Shown here: positions 33,852-42,203 of the stretch, one piece after another | How positions within the stretch are numbered: position 1 is the first letter of the stretch | Layout of the letters: each line of letters begins with the position of its first letter | Assembly (NCBI RefSeq): GCF_014190915.1 | Contig: NZ_JACHVU010000008.1 | Location: 202,767 to 266,766, forward strand | Reading direction: 5' to 3' | Length of the DNA: 64,000 nucleotides | From: Mycolicibacterium iranicum | Lineage (GTDB): Bacteria > Actinomycetota > Actinomycetes > Mycobacteriales > Mycobacteriaceae | The notes under the pieces: generated by a model | The model's input: the letters and a program-made list of their open reading frames with translations, nothing else | Told to the model about the DNA's origin: nothing | Databases searched by the model: none | Program-made: the position numbers and the translations under genes

Positions 33852-34920
33852 CCGCGGTTAGGGCCTGCGCGATCGCCGCCAGGTCGTCCTCGGTGACGTC
33901 GACGTGCGGGGAGATCCGCAGCGCGGGATGGGCCATCGCCCGGGGCGCACGTTCCATGCCGAGGTACGTCGTGACGATCGCATGCTCGGCGATCAGCCGG
34001 GCCCGCACCTCTTGCGCGTCCACCCCGTCGGGGGGCTGCAGCGTCGTGATCGCGCTGGGCTCGTCGACGTGCTCGAGGACGCGCCAGCCCGCGACCCCGG
34101 ACAGGGTGCTGCGTGTGGTCGCACCGACGTCGCGCAGCCGGGCCTGGACTGCGGCGGGGCCTGCCGCGATGTGCTCCCCGATGGCGACGGAGAAGCCCAC
34201 GTGGGCACCGACATTCGCCTCAGCATGGCCGATCCGCTCCCGCATGGAGTCCGACAGGAAGCCGGGACGGGTCGCGAGCACTCCCACGCCGCGTGGTCCG
34301 GCGGTCCACTTGCGCGACGACGAGTAGATCGCATCGGCGCCGATGCCCGAGACGTCCACATGTGCGAAACCCTGTGCGGCGTCGACGATCAGCGGAATGC
34401 CGTGGCCATGGCACGCGGTGGCCATGTCGTGCACCGGCTGCACGACGCCGCTGTGGCTGCCCAGCACCGTGAAGTGCACCAGCGCCGGCGGGTCGTGCGC
34501 CAGGGCGGCGCCGAGCGCGTTGACGTCCAGCCTGCCGTACTCGTCGACGGGCAGCATCCGGATGTCGAAACCGTGTCGCGCCATGATGGCGAGGTTGGGG
34601 CCGAATTCGCCGGGCAGGCACGCGACCGTCCGCTCGCCGGTCCAGTCGTCGAGCAGGATGTCGAGGGCGTGGTTCGAGCCGGTCGTGAACGACACACCGG
34701 CATCGGGCATTCCGGTCAACGCGCGCACGGCGGCGCGACCCGCGTCGAGCGCAGGCGCGGCCGCCTGTGCCGCGATGTAGCCGCCCACCTCGGCCTCGTG
34801 GCGGGCGTGCGCGGCCGAGGCCTCGATCGTGGCGAAACTCTGCCGCGAACAGGCCGCACTGTCGACGTGCACTCCGGCGGCCGGCGGCCGCGCGACGCGC
34901 CACTGTTCCGCGAGGCTCAT
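33841..34920 (-). CDS. egtE: EgtE: PLP-dependent C-S lyase of ergothioneine synthesis
   Basis: A 359-residue aminotransferase class V-fold enzyme that cleaves the hercynyl-cysteine sulfoxide to give ergothioneine, the last step. The PLP lysine lies in SSSRKWTAGPRGVGVL, with the partner Asp in LIVDAAQGFAH upstream. Start ATG 34920 overlaps the egtD stop by 4 bases. It is the final gene of egtABCDE, all transcribed leftward. Length and order match the mycobacterial operon. The 3' end overlaps the EAL gene. Confidence 0.9.
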   Translation of the reverse strand: MSLAEQWRVARPPAAGVHVDSAACSRQSFATIEASAAHARHEAEVGGYIAAQAAAPALDAGRAAVRALTGMPDAGVSFTTGSNHALDILLDDWTGERTVACLPGEFGPNLAIMARHGFDIRMLPVDEYGRLDVNALGAALAHDPPALVHFTVLGSHSGVVQPVHDMATACHGHGIPLIVDAAQGFAHVDVSGIGADAIYSSSRKWTAGPRGVGVLATRPGFLSDSMRERIGHAEANVGAHVGFSVAIGEHIAAGPAAVQARLRDVGATTRSTLSGVAGWRVLEHVDEPSAITTLQPPDGVDAQEVRARLIAEHAIVTTYLGMERAPRAMAHPALRISPHVDVTEDDLAAIAQALTAVSR

Positions 34921-35882
34921 TTGACCGCCAGCGACAGACCGAAGTCTCCGGCGTCGTCGGTCCACCAGTGGGTGTGGCGCAGACCGGCGGCGGCCAACTC
35001 CTCGTCCACGCGCGACCGACGGAATTTGCAGGACACCTCGGTCAGCATCCGCTCATCCTCGGCGAAGTCCACCACGACATCCAGTGCCGGGATGCGCACC
35101 TGCTGCGCGCGCACCGATCGCAGCCACATCTCGATGCGTTCCTCGTCGGCGTTCCACACCGCGACATGCTCGAACGCGTCGACGTCGAAGTCGGCGCCGA
35201 GTTCGCGATTGACGACCGTGAGCACGTTGCGGTTGAAACGTGCTGTGACTCCGGCGCTGTCGTCGTAGGCGCGGACCAGGCGGTCGGGATCTTTGACCAG
35301 GTCGGTGCCGAGCAGCAGGGCGTCGCCGGGCTGCATCGTCTCGGCCACCGAGGCCAGGAACTCGGCGCGGGGCCCGGTGGTCAGGTTGCCGATCGTGGAG
35401 CCCAGGAACGCCACCAATCGTCGTCCGCTGCGGGGGATCTTGCCGAGGTGCTCCTCGAAATCGCCACATACGGCCTCGATCTCGATTCCCGGGTACTCGG
35501 CCTGGATCGCCGTCCCGGCAGCCTGCAGCACGGTGGAGTCCACGTCGAAGGGAATGAAGCGGCGCAGGGAACCCGCGTCGCGCAGTGCGTCGAGCAGCAT
35601 CCGGGTCTTCTCGGAGGTGCCGCTGCCGAGCTCGACGAGGGTGTCCGCGCCGGACGCCGCGACGATCTCCGCGGCCCGCGCCCGCAGGATCTGCGCCTCG
35701 GCGCGGGTCGGGTAGTACTCGGGCAGACGGGTGATCTGGTCGAACAGGTCGCTGCCCACCGAGTCGTAGAACCACTTCGGCGGCAACGTCTTCGGGTCCT
35801 GACTCAGGCCATGGGTGACGTCGCGGCGCAACGCCTCGTCGGCGGCGTCGGCGGCGAGGTAGTTCTCCAGGGAAAACGCCAT
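34917..35882 (-). CDS. egtD: EgtD: histidine N-alpha-trimethyltransferase
   Basis: A 321-residue SAM-dependent methyltransferase that adds three methyl groups to histidine to make hercynine, the committed step. Motif I is TLVELGSGTSEKTRMLL (about 81-97), the N-terminal substrate-lid region contains LPPKWFYDSVGSDLFDQI, and FLGSTIGNL is characteristic of the DUF2260/EgtD group. The ATG overlaps the egtC stop by 1 base (TGATG), and the stop overlaps egtE. The encoded product is full length. Confidence 0.93.
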   Translation of the reverse strand: MAFSLENYLAADAADEALRRDVTHGLSQDPKTLPPKWFYDSVGSDLFDQITRLPEYYPTRAEAQILRARAAEIVAASGADTLVELGSGTSEKTRMLLDALRDAGSLRRFIPFDVDSTVLQAAGTAIQAEYPGIEIEAVCGDFEEHLGKIPRSGRRLVAFLGSTIGNLTTGPRAEFLASVAETMQPGDALLLGTDLVKDPDRLVRAYDDSAGVTARFNRNVLTVVNRELGADFDVDAFEHVAVWNADEERIEMWLRSVRAQQVRIPALDVVVDFAEDERMLTEVSCKFRRSRVDEELAAAGLRHTHWWTDDAGDFGLSLAVK

Positions 35883-36571
35883 CACGATCCTTTCAGCGGG
35901 GTCAGGTGCACACGGTCGTCCACGACCTCGACGAGGTGGCGGTCGGGAACCTCGTCCCAGGCGGGGTCGTCGTCGTAGGGTTCGCTGGCCACCACCACGC
36001 CGTCGTGCCGGCGCAACACCGAGAGGGTGTCGCCCCATGTGGTCGCCAGCAGCCGGGAACCGTTGCCGGCGAGGATGTTCAGCCGCGCGTTCGGGTCGTC
36101 GGCGGCGACCGCGGCGATGGTGTCGCCGAGGGCGTCGAGGCCGCGGTCGAAGATCAGCGCGGCCAGCAGCGCGCTGTCGTTCGTCGACTCGGCGTGACGG
36201 GCAGCGGGCAGCACCGCCCGGTCGACCAGGCCGTTGTGGGACAGCAGCCAGGTTCCGTCGCTGAACGGCGCCGAGGCCGAGGGCTCGATGGGCATGCCCA
36301 CGCTGGCCGAGCGGACCGCGGCGACCACGCACGTGCTCCGCAGGGCCGGCGCGACGGAGGCGAACGACGCATCCCCCCACAGCGGCGAGGCGCTGCGCCA
36401 GCGCCGCGCGTCGGCGCCGTCGAAGAAGCCGACCCCCCATCCGTCGGCGTTCATCAGGCCGTGCTTCTGCCGCCGCGGCGCATACGACTGGACCATCAGG
36501 CCCGACGGCGGGTCGAGCACCAGCGAGGCCACCGAGACCGGTTCGCCCAGCCAGGCCAGGTGCCTACACAT
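35882..36571 (-). CDS. egtC: EgtC: class II glutamine amidotransferase-like amidohydrolase
   Basis: A 229-residue Ntn-type amidohydrolase that removes the glutamyl group from the gamma-glutamyl hercynyl-cysteine sulfoxide. Cys2 (after Met removal) is the N-terminal nucleophile, in MCRHLAWLG; the class II amidotransferase landmarks NADGWGVGF and SHNGLVDR follow. Start ATG 36571 overlaps egtB by 8 bases. It lies between egtB and egtD as in other mycobacteria. Confidence 0.92.
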   Translation of the reverse strand: MCRHLAWLGEPVSVASLVLDPPSGLMVQSYAPRRQKHGLMNADGWGVGFFDGADARRWRSASPLWGDASFASVAPALRSTCVVAAVRSASVGMPIEPSASAPFSDGTWLLSHNGLVDRAVLPAARHAESTNDSALLAALIFDRGLDALGDTIAAVAADDPNARLNILAGNGSRLLATTWGDTLSVLRRHDGVVVASEPYDDDPAWDEVPDRHLVEVVDDRVHLTPLKGS

Positions 36572-37862
36572 CCCAGGCCAGCCTCACCCCGGAGAAGATC
36601 TGCCTGCGGATCGGATGGTCCCAGTTGCGGAAGCTCGGCCGCAGGATGCTCGCGGTGACAGCCCACGACCCGCCCCGCAGCACCCGATATTCGCCGCTGG
36701 CCGTGCCCTCGAAGAACGGCTCCGAGTACTGCTTGTAGACCATCGGCGAGAACCCCGGCCACGGCCGCAGCGGGGAGCTCGTCCACTCCCACACGTCGCC
36801 GAGCATCTGCTCGACGCCGTACGCCGACGCCCCCGACGGGTAGGCCCCCACGGGTGCGGGCCGCAGCGATTCCCCGCCGAGGTTGACCACCGCGGCGGTG
36901 GGTTCTGTGGCGCCCCAGGGATACCGGCGGCGGGTCCGCGTGTGCGGATCCCACGCGCAGGCCTTCTCCCACTCGACTTCGGTGGGCAGCCGGGCGCCCG
37001 CCCACGCGGCGTACGCCTCGGCTTCGTAGTAGGTGACGTGCTGGACGGGCTCGTCGCCGGGGATGTCCTCGACGTGGCCGAAGCGGGTGCGGGTACCCGC
37101 GCGGCCTGCGGTGTCCCAGAACAGTGGCGCCGTCAGTCCCGCCTGCTGCCGGTAGGACCATCCGGCTTCCGACCACCAGCGCGGCCGGTCGTATCCGCCG
37201 TCGTCGATGAACTGCTGCCATTCGGCGTTGGTGACCGGCACCCGGCCGATCCGGAAGGCCGCGGTGTCGACCGTGTGGGCGGGGCGTTCGTTGTCCAGGG
37301 CGAACGGTTCATCGGCGGCGTCGACACCGAGCGTGAACTCACCGGCCGGGATCAGCACCGACGTCCCGGCAACCCCCGCACGGCCCGCAGGCAACGGCGT
37401 TCCGCGATCGAGCAGCGGCGTTCCCCGGCGCAGGTTCAGCGCCTGCAGCATCGTCTCGTCGTGCTGGCACTCATGGCTGACCACCAGCGCGTAGGTGAAG
37501 GCGTCCGGGTGATCGTCGGGCAGCGCTTCCAGCGCGTCCAGAGCGCGACCGCGGACCGTCGCGCAGTAGTTCCGGGCGTCGGTGGGGGGCAGCAGCGGCA
37601 GGTCCACCCGGGCGGCGCGGGAATGCACGAACGCGTCGTAGAGCTGATCGACCTGCGGGGTCAGCAGCCCGGGACGGTCGGGGTTCCCGCCGCGCAGCAG
37701 CCACAGCTCCTCCTGCTGCCCGATGTGCGCGAGATCCCAGACCAGGGGGCTCATCAGCGGGTCGTACTGGCGCCGCAGCTCCGCGTCGTCGAAGTCGACC
37801 AGCCGCAGCGTGCGGTCCCTGGCCCTGGTCAGTTCACCGGCGAGCGTTTCCCTCGTCGTCAC
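36564..37862 (-). CDS. egtB: EgtB: iron-dependent sulfoxide synthase
   Basis: A 432-residue enzyme that joins hercynine and gamma-glutamylcysteine through an oxygen-dependent C-S bond. The N-terminal DinB-like half supplies the iron ligands: H46 (LAHIGQQEEL) and H130/H134 in SHECQHDE. The C-terminal half is a formylglycine-generating-enzyme-like domain, ending in VLRGGSW and RPSFRNWDHP. The GTG at 37862 overlaps egtA by 4 bases. Length and both domains are normal for the family. Confidence 0.93.
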   Translation of the reverse strand: MTTRETLAGELTRARDRTLRLVDFDDAELRRQYDPLMSPLVWDLAHIGQQEELWLLRGGNPDRPGLLTPQVDQLYDAFVHSRAARVDLPLLPPTDARNYCATVRGRALDALEALPDDHPDAFTYALVVSHECQHDETMLQALNLRRGTPLLDRGTPLPAGRAGVAGTSVLIPAGEFTLGVDAADEPFALDNERPAHTVDTAAFRIGRVPVTNAEWQQFIDDGGYDRPRWWSEAGWSYRQQAGLTAPLFWDTAGRAGTRTRFGHVEDIPGDEPVQHVTYYEAEAYAAWAGARLPTEVEWEKACAWDPHTRTRRRYPWGATEPTAAVVNLGGESLRPAPVGAYPSGASAYGVEQMLGDVWEWTSSPLRPWPGFSPMVYKQYSEPFFEGTASGEYRVLRGGSWAVTASILRPSFRNWDHPIRRQIFSGVRLAWDV

Positions 37863-39133
37863 AACTCTCCTCGCGCCAGGTGGGTGACCGCCTCGGCGAT
37901 CCCGTACGACACCGCCCGGTCGGCGAAGTCGTCGGCGGGACAGCGTCCCTGTTCGACCGAACGCACGAGCCGCGACATCGATTCCTCGAGGGCGTCGGGC
38001 ACCTGCTCGGCGGCCAGCCGGACACACCGTACGGCGGCGGCGTGCAGCTCGCGATCGGCAAGCCCGAGTTCAGCAGCGCGGTCCCAGGCGGTGGCCACCC
38101 CCTCGGTGGCCTCGGCGGCACCGTCCGCGGCAGCTGGGTGATCGAGGAGGGTGGCGAGGGTGAACACCACGGCCGGCCAGGTCGCGTCGGGAACGCTGTC
38201 CAGGTAGCGCACCTCCAGAAAACCTCGGGGCCGGACCGGAGGGAACAGCGTCGTCAGGTGATATTCCAGGTCGGCCACGGTCGGACGCCGGTCGCCGAGC
38301 AGTACCCGGCCGTCGGCCCAATCGGCGAACGGCACCCACTGGGTCACCGCGGCCGCAGCCGGTCCGTTCACGAGCATGACGGGTGCGCGCAAGGCATAGC
38401 GGGCCCAGTCGTCGGCGGGGTCGTCGCCGTCGGCGCCGAGAATCGGACCGCAGCGGGCCGAGTCGAGCTGACTCCAGACCAGCTGGCGCGTGGAACGCCA
38501 GCCGGTGAAACCGCCGCCGAGGACGGGCGAGTTCGCGGCGATGGCGATCATGGTCGGTCCCAGTGCGTGGGCCAGCCGGACCCGGTCACCCCAGCCCGAG
38601 CGGGGGCCGGCCTCAAGGTTGACCTGGACCGATGCCGTGGAGGTCATCATGGCGGCGCCGGCGGCAGCGGTGCCGCTCTCGCGGAAGAACTCCTCCATGG
38701 CCGAATATCGGGCACCGGGGTTCACCCGCGCGGCAGGACGCACCGGGTCGGCGCCCAGCAGCACCAGGCCGAGGCCCGCCTGCGCGAAGGCCGCGCGCAG
38801 CACACTGCGATCGGACGCCATCGCCGCCACGGCGCTGACCGTGTCGGGCATCGGCGGGCCCGACAGCTCGACCGCGCCGCCCGGTTCGACGGTGACCAGG
38901 CTGCCGCCGGGCATGGCGGGCAACCGGGCGATGACCGAGGTCAACTCCTGCCAGCCGGGCCGGCGCGACGGGTCGGCGAGGTCGAAGCAGTGCGCCTCGA
39001 TCTCCAGACCGATGCGCCCGACGGGGCCGTCCTTGAGGCAGAACTCGACGATATGGTGCGCGGCGGAATCCGCGCTGCTCAGCGGTTCGACCGACTGGTC
39101 TGCGAGACCGCCGGGCGCCGTCGTGCGGGCCAT
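37859..39133 (-). CDS. egtA: EgtA: glutamate-cysteine ligase of ergothioneine synthesis
   Basis: A 424-residue gamma-glutamylcysteine synthetase (GCS2 fold) that makes the sulphur donor for EgtB. GRIGLEIEAHCFD (about 39-51) is the glutamate-binding start of the fold, and VTVEPGGAVELSGPP and MTSTASVQVNLE are its core strands. ATG 39133 was chosen because GGAGG lies 8 bases upstream on the minus strand; a start 57 bases earlier is possible. It is the first gene of egtABCDE, so the promoter should lie in 39134-39248, where I see no certain -10 or -35. Confidence 0.92.
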   Translation of the reverse strand: MARTTAPGGLADQSVEPLSSADSAAHHIVEFCLKDGPVGRIGLEIEAHCFDLADPSRRPGWQELTSVIARLPAMPGGSLVTVEPGGAVELSGPPMPDTVSAVAAMASDRSVLRAAFAQAGLGLVLLGADPVRPAARVNPGARYSAMEEFFRESGTAAAGAAMMTSTASVQVNLEAGPRSGWGDRVRLAHALGPTMIAIAANSPVLGGGFTGWRSTRQLVWSQLDSARCGPILGADGDDPADDWARYALRAPVMLVNGPAAAAVTQWVPFADWADGRVLLGDRRPTVADLEYHLTTLFPPVRPRGFLEVRYLDSVPDATWPAVVFTLATLLDHPAAADGAAEATEGVATAWDRAAELGLADRELHAAAVRCVRLAAEQVPDALEESMSRLVRSVEQGRCPADDFADRAVSYGIAEAVTHLARGEL

Positions 39134-39248
39134 CAGCCACCCCCTCCGGGTGTGCAACGATGCTTCGTCTTTGACGTCGTCCTCAACCATCTTCCAGAGC
39201 CGACCGACAATGTCGCGGGTTTTACTCTGTGACTTGTCGGTGACGTGC

Positions 39249-39998
39249 CTATTGGCCGAGGGTGTTCTGCATCGCGCCGGCCAGAACGTCGACGGCCGGC
39301 GCGCCGTTGCCGGATTGGCACACCTTGGCCTGCAGCAGCACGTTCTCCCGCAGCCGTGTGGTGACGAAGCAGCGGCGGTCCGTGCCGGCCTCCTGCTTCA
39401 CCCAGTCCGCCTCGGTGGGCGACGGCGGCCCGCCGGAGAACGACCACACCTGGGTGGAGAAATTGTCCAGGTGCATGGCCGTGGTCTGGCCGCTGCACCC
39501 GGCGGTGCGGTCGACGATCCGGGAGAAGGCCCGCCCGGCGGCATCGGCACTGGCGAACACCCCGACGGCCTGTTTGACGAAGTGCGTCATGTCCGTCGCC
39601 GATTCCTGGGCGACGGCACCGCTGAACGCGGCGAGGTCGGGATCGCGGTACACCTCGGGCAGCCCGATGTCGGCCCAGTTGTTGCAGACCGGGTTGTCGA
39701 CGGTGAAGGCCTGGAATGGGGCGGCGAACGTCGACTCGAAACCCATGCGCGCACCCACGATGTTGCCGACCGAACCCTTGTTGAGCACGGCGTAATTGAC
39801 GACCCCCGGTTCGGACGGGCGGGCCGATGCCGGGGTCGCGAGGGGCAGCGACAGGGCGGCGCACACGGCGGCCGCGGTCAGCGACGTCACGGTCACGCGT
39901 TGGCGATCAGCGTGACATCGGCGCGTCGTGCTCAGGCGGCCGCCACGGCCGGCTCTTCTCCCACGGGACTCGGTCGGGTAGACGTCGTCGTCGGTCAT
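39249..39998 (-). CDS. Secreted PknH-like sensor domain protein (Rv3705c-like)
   Basis: A 249-residue protein with a signal peptide (residues about 35-60, TVTSLTAAAVCAALSLPLATPASA) and a single extracellular domain of the PknH sensor type. Four Cys are spaced as in that family (CNNWAD, CSGQ, CFVTT and CQSG), consistent with two disulfides. It may bind a small ligand at the cell surface or in the periplasm. ATG 39998 leaves a long Arg-rich N-terminus; the internal GTG before TVTSLT would shorten it. It lies upstream of egtA on the same strand, 115 bases away, as recalled for M. tuberculosis. Confidence 0.75.
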   Translation of the reverse strand: MTDDDVYPTESRGRRAGRGGRLSTTRRCHADRQRVTVTSLTAAAVCAALSLPLATPASARPSEPGVVNYAVLNKGSVGNIVGARMGFESTFAAPFQAFTVDNPVCNNWADIGLPEVYRDPDLAAFSGAVAQESATDMTHFVKQAVGVFASADAAGRAFSRIVDRTAGCSGQTTAMHLDNFSTQVWSFSGGPPSPTEADWVKQEAGTDRRCFVTTRLRENVLLQAKVCQSGNGAPAVDVLAGAMQNTLGQ

Positions 39999-40006
39999 TC
40001 ACCCGA

Positions 40007-41119
40007 TCATGCCAGCCGCGCTTCGTCGGCATGCCAGTCGCCGAACGGATCGTCGAAGCGCCGCCACTCCTGTGGACGGGCCATCTCCGCGTCGGTCAGG
40101 ACCGCCCCCTGCAACCCCGCCAGGACCTCGGCGGGGTCGGCGCCGCACACCAGGACGGCCATCGAGGTGTGCCGGTCACCGTGGCGGGGGTCCCAGAGCA
40201 GGTCGGCCATCGCGCGACGTTCGGGACTCACGTAGGCGAACTCACGAGTTCCCATCGCGGCCAACCATTTTCCGGCCTGGGTGACCCGCAGGCCCCCGCC
40301 GGCGGACTCCAACCACATCGCGGTGTCGGGACGGTTCGCCAGCCAGAGCCGGCCCCGGCTGCGCACCACTCCGTCCAGCAGCAGGTCGACCGCGGCGTGC
40401 AACCGTCCGGGATGGAACGGGCGGCGTGCCTGGAACTCGATCAGGCGGATCTGGCCGGCCGCCTCCAGAGGTGGCTGACCCGCCAGCAGCGATCCGTGGG
40501 GATCGTCGGAGCGCCCGCGGCGGGCATCTGTCTCCAGGTGGGCCAGTGCGAGCTCGATCCGTGTGGTGCCGACGGTGACACGCGCCCTGGGCGCGAGCCT
40601 GCGGGCGACTGCCAGCGTCTCGGGATGCGGTTGGTCGAGGACGACGACGTCGGCGAACTCGACCTGACCGACAACTGCCTGGGCCATCGTGCGACCGTCG
40701 TCGAGTTCGTCCTCGCCGAGCGCCTGGGACAGCCACGCGCCGCTGTCGACCGCGGTGACGACGGCGGACAGCGCGACATCGCGGGCGGCCGGCGAGTGCA
40801 GGATCGCGAAACAGACCGGTTCGGGCTCCATCCAGGGGCCGAGCCTGACGACGATGCGTTCGACGTCGGGGCGGCGGTGCAGCAGCCGCAGGTGGTGGAG
40901 CAGGTCGTTGCGCACCGTGCAGGACACACAGCAGTTGGTCAGCTCCAGAACCGCATCGGCCTTCACCGTGACGTCGCGCTGCATCAGCGCGGTCGTGCGG
41001 TGCACGACATGACCGTCGAAATGGTGCTCGACCACAGCCGTTCCCGGGCTGTCGAGCAGCGCGCCGGCGATGCCCTCGGTCTCGCGTTGGCCGGTCACGA
41101 CCACGACGGGTGTCCGCAT
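40007..41119 (-). CDS. COG0523/CobW-like protein, zinc-starvation induced, degenerate P-loop
   Basis: A 370-residue protein of the COG0523 group, related to metal-chaperone GTPases. The expected P-loop is replaced by VVTGQRETEGIAGAL (8-22), without the Gly-Lys-Ser/Thr that binds phosphate, and the usual Cys-X-Cys-Cys metal motif is NCCVSC (C63, C64, C67). Residues 260-355 form the typical C-terminal domain. ATG 41119 is preceded by GGAGGG. The gene is divergent from the alternative ribosomal operon, with a Zur-type palindrome 12 bases upstream. Homologues in this place belong to the zinc regulon and one is reported to help ribosome hibernation (recalled, not checked), so this may be a ribosome-linked factor rather than a metal GTPase. 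Confidence 0.78.
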   Translation of the reverse strand: MRTPVVVVTGQRETEGIAGALLDSPGTAVVEHHFDGHVVHRTTALMQRDVTVKADAVLELTNCCVSCTVRNDLLHHLRLLHRRPDVERIVVRLGPWMEPEPVCFAILHSPAARDVALSAVVTAVDSGAWLSQALGEDELDDGRTMAQAVVGQVEFADVVVLDQPHPETLAVARRLAPRARVTVGTTRIELALAHLETDARRGRSDDPHGSLLAGQPPLEAAGQIRLIEFQARRPFHPGRLHAAVDLLLDGVVRSRGRLWLANRPDTAMWLESAGGGLRVTQAGKWLAAMGTREFAYVSPERRAMADLLWDPRHGDRHTSMAVLVCGADPAEVLAGLQGAVLTDAEMARPQEWRRFDDPFGDWHADEARLA

Positions 41120-41130
41120 CAACCCTCCTC

Positions 41131-41151
41131 TATTGGGAATGATTTTCAATA
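41131..41151. promoter_or_regulatory. Zur-box-like palindrome controlling the COG0523 gene
   Basis: A 21-base imperfect inverted repeat with outer arms TATTG and CAATA around GGAATGATTTT. It shares the 14 bases AATGATTTTCAATA with the second box. It ends 12 bases before the start of the COG0523 gene on the minus strand. Fits the mycobacterial zinc-uptake regulator consensus; binding was not tested. Confidence 0.65.
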
Positions 41152-41185
41152 ACTGGACGTTGACGCTACAGTCTTGGCGACAGCT

Positions 41186-41206
41186 TGTCGAAAATGATTT
41201 TCAATA
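41186..41206. promoter_or_regulatory. Zur-box-like palindrome controlling the ribosomal operon
   Basis: Core GAAAATGATTTTC (41190-41202) has perfect 6-base arms around one central base, flanked by TGTC and AATA. It lies 24 bases upstream of the rpmB2 start, so zinc-loaded Zur would cover the promoter. Two boxes in one 110-bp gap explain divergent zinc control. Confidence 0.75.
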
Positions 41207-41229
41207 GTGAACGCTTCGAGAGGAGTGCC

Positions 41230-41463
41230 GTGTCCGCGCACTGCCAGGTGACCGGGCGCAAGCCCGGCTTCGGCAACTCGGTGTCGCATTCGCACCGCCG
41301 CACCCGCCGCCGCTGGGACCCGAACATCCAGCGCAAGACCTACTACCTGCCGTCCGAGGGGCGCCGGATCACGCTGCGCGTCAGCGCGAAAGGCATCAAG
41401 GTGATCGACCGCGACGGCATCGAGTCGGTGGTGGCCCGCCTCCGCCGCGAAGGACGGTTGTGA
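41230..41463 (+). CDS. rpmB2: Ribosomal protein L28, zinc-free paralogue
   Basis: A 77-residue L28. The zinc-binding Cys pairs of the normal protein are missing: the N-terminus has one Cys (SAHCQVTG) and no partner. The core GFGNSVSHSHRRTRRRW and the end RRITLRVSAKGIK are normal for L28. GTG 41230 has AGGAG 5 bases upstream. It is the first gene of the four-gene operon that replaces zinc-containing ribosomal proteins when zinc is short, freeing their zinc. Confidence 0.92.
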   Translation: MSAHCQVTGRKPGFGNSVSHSHRRTRRRWDPNIQRKTYYLPSEGRRITLRVSAKGIKVIDRDGIESVVARLRREGRL

Positions 41464-41485
41464 ACAACAGGAAGGACAACAACTG

Positions 41486-41650
41486 ATGGCCCGCAACGAG
41501 ATTCGTCCGCTGGTGAAACTGCGCTCCACAGCAGGAACCGGGTTCACGTACATCACCCGCAAAAATCGGCGCAACGACCCCGACCGGATCGTGCTGCGCA
41601 AGTACGACCCCGTGCTGCGACGTCACGTCGACTTCCGCGAGGAGCGCTGA
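41486..41650 (+). CDS. rpmG2: Ribosomal protein L33, zinc-free paralogue
   Basis: A 54-residue L33 of the Cys-less type; both CxxC pairs found in the zinc-binding form are absent. Typical segments are VKLRSTAGTGFTYITRKNRRN and LRKYDPVLRRHVDFRE. It starts 22 bases after rpmB2, with GGAAGGA in the gap, and its TGA overlaps the rpsN2 ATG by 1 base. It belongs to the Zur-controlled operon. Confidence 0.92.
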   Translation: MARNEIRPLVKLRSTAGTGFTYITRKNRRNDPDRIVLRKYDPVLRRHVDFREER

Positions 41651-41955
41651 TGGCCAAGAAATCCAAGATCGCCCAGAACGAGAAACGCCGCGAGATCGTC
41701 GCCCGGTACGCCGTGCGCAGGGCCGAACTCAAGGCGATCATCAAGTCGCCGTCGACCACGCCCGAGGCCCGGTTCGCCGCTCAGTCGGAGCTGAATCGCC
41801 AACCCCGCGATGCCAGCCCGGTGCGCGTGCGCAACCGCGATTCGACCGACGGGCGCCCCCGAGGGCATCTGCGCAAGTTCGGCCTCTCGCGGGTGCGGAT
41901 GCGCGAACTCGCCCACGAGGGACAGCTACCCGGCGTGCGGAAGTCGAGCTGGTGA
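41650..41955 (+). CDS. rpsN2: Ribosomal protein S14, zinc-free paralogue
   Basis: A 101-residue S14 of the long, Cys-less type (the zinc form is about 61 residues with CxxC pairs). The signature RNRDSTDGRPRGHLRKFGLSRVRMRELAH is present, seen here from about residue 60. It overlaps rpmG2 by 1 base and rpsR2 by 4 bases. It is part of the Zur-controlled operon. Confidence 0.93.
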   Translation: MAKKSKIAQNEKRREIVARYAVRRAELKAIIKSPSTTPEARFAAQSELNRQPRDASPVRVRNRDSTDGRPRGHLRKFGLSRVRMRELAHEGQLPGVRKSSW

Positions 41956-42203
41956 AGGCCACGCGGCGCGAGGCCGCACCGACGAAGAAGCGCCGTAATC
42001 TGTTGAACAGCCTGGGCATCGAGCAGGTCGACTACAAAGACACCACGACGCTGCGCCAGTTCCTCTCCGAACGCGGAAAGATCCGTTCGCGCGCGGTGAC
42101 CGGGTTGACGGTACAACAGCAGCGGCAGGTGACCACGGCGATCAAGAACGCCCGCGAGATGGCGCTGCTGCCGTACCCGGGCCAGAGCCCGGCCGGCCGC
42201 TAG
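41952..42203 (+). CDS. rpsR2: Ribosomal protein S18, zinc-free paralogue
   Basis: An 83-residue S18. The core RNLLNSLGIEQVDYKDTTTLRQFLSERGKIRSR and the C-terminal TVQQQRQVTTAIKNAREMALLPY fit S18, and no zinc-binding Cys occurs. The GTG start overlaps rpsN2 by 4 bases. Its stop overlaps the convergent catalase gene by 4 bases. It ends the alternative ribosomal operon. Confidence 0.92.
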   Translation: MKATRREAAPTKKRRNLLNSLGIEQVDYKDTTTLRQFLSERGKIRSRAVTGLTVQQQRQVTTAIKNAREMALLPYPGQSPAGR

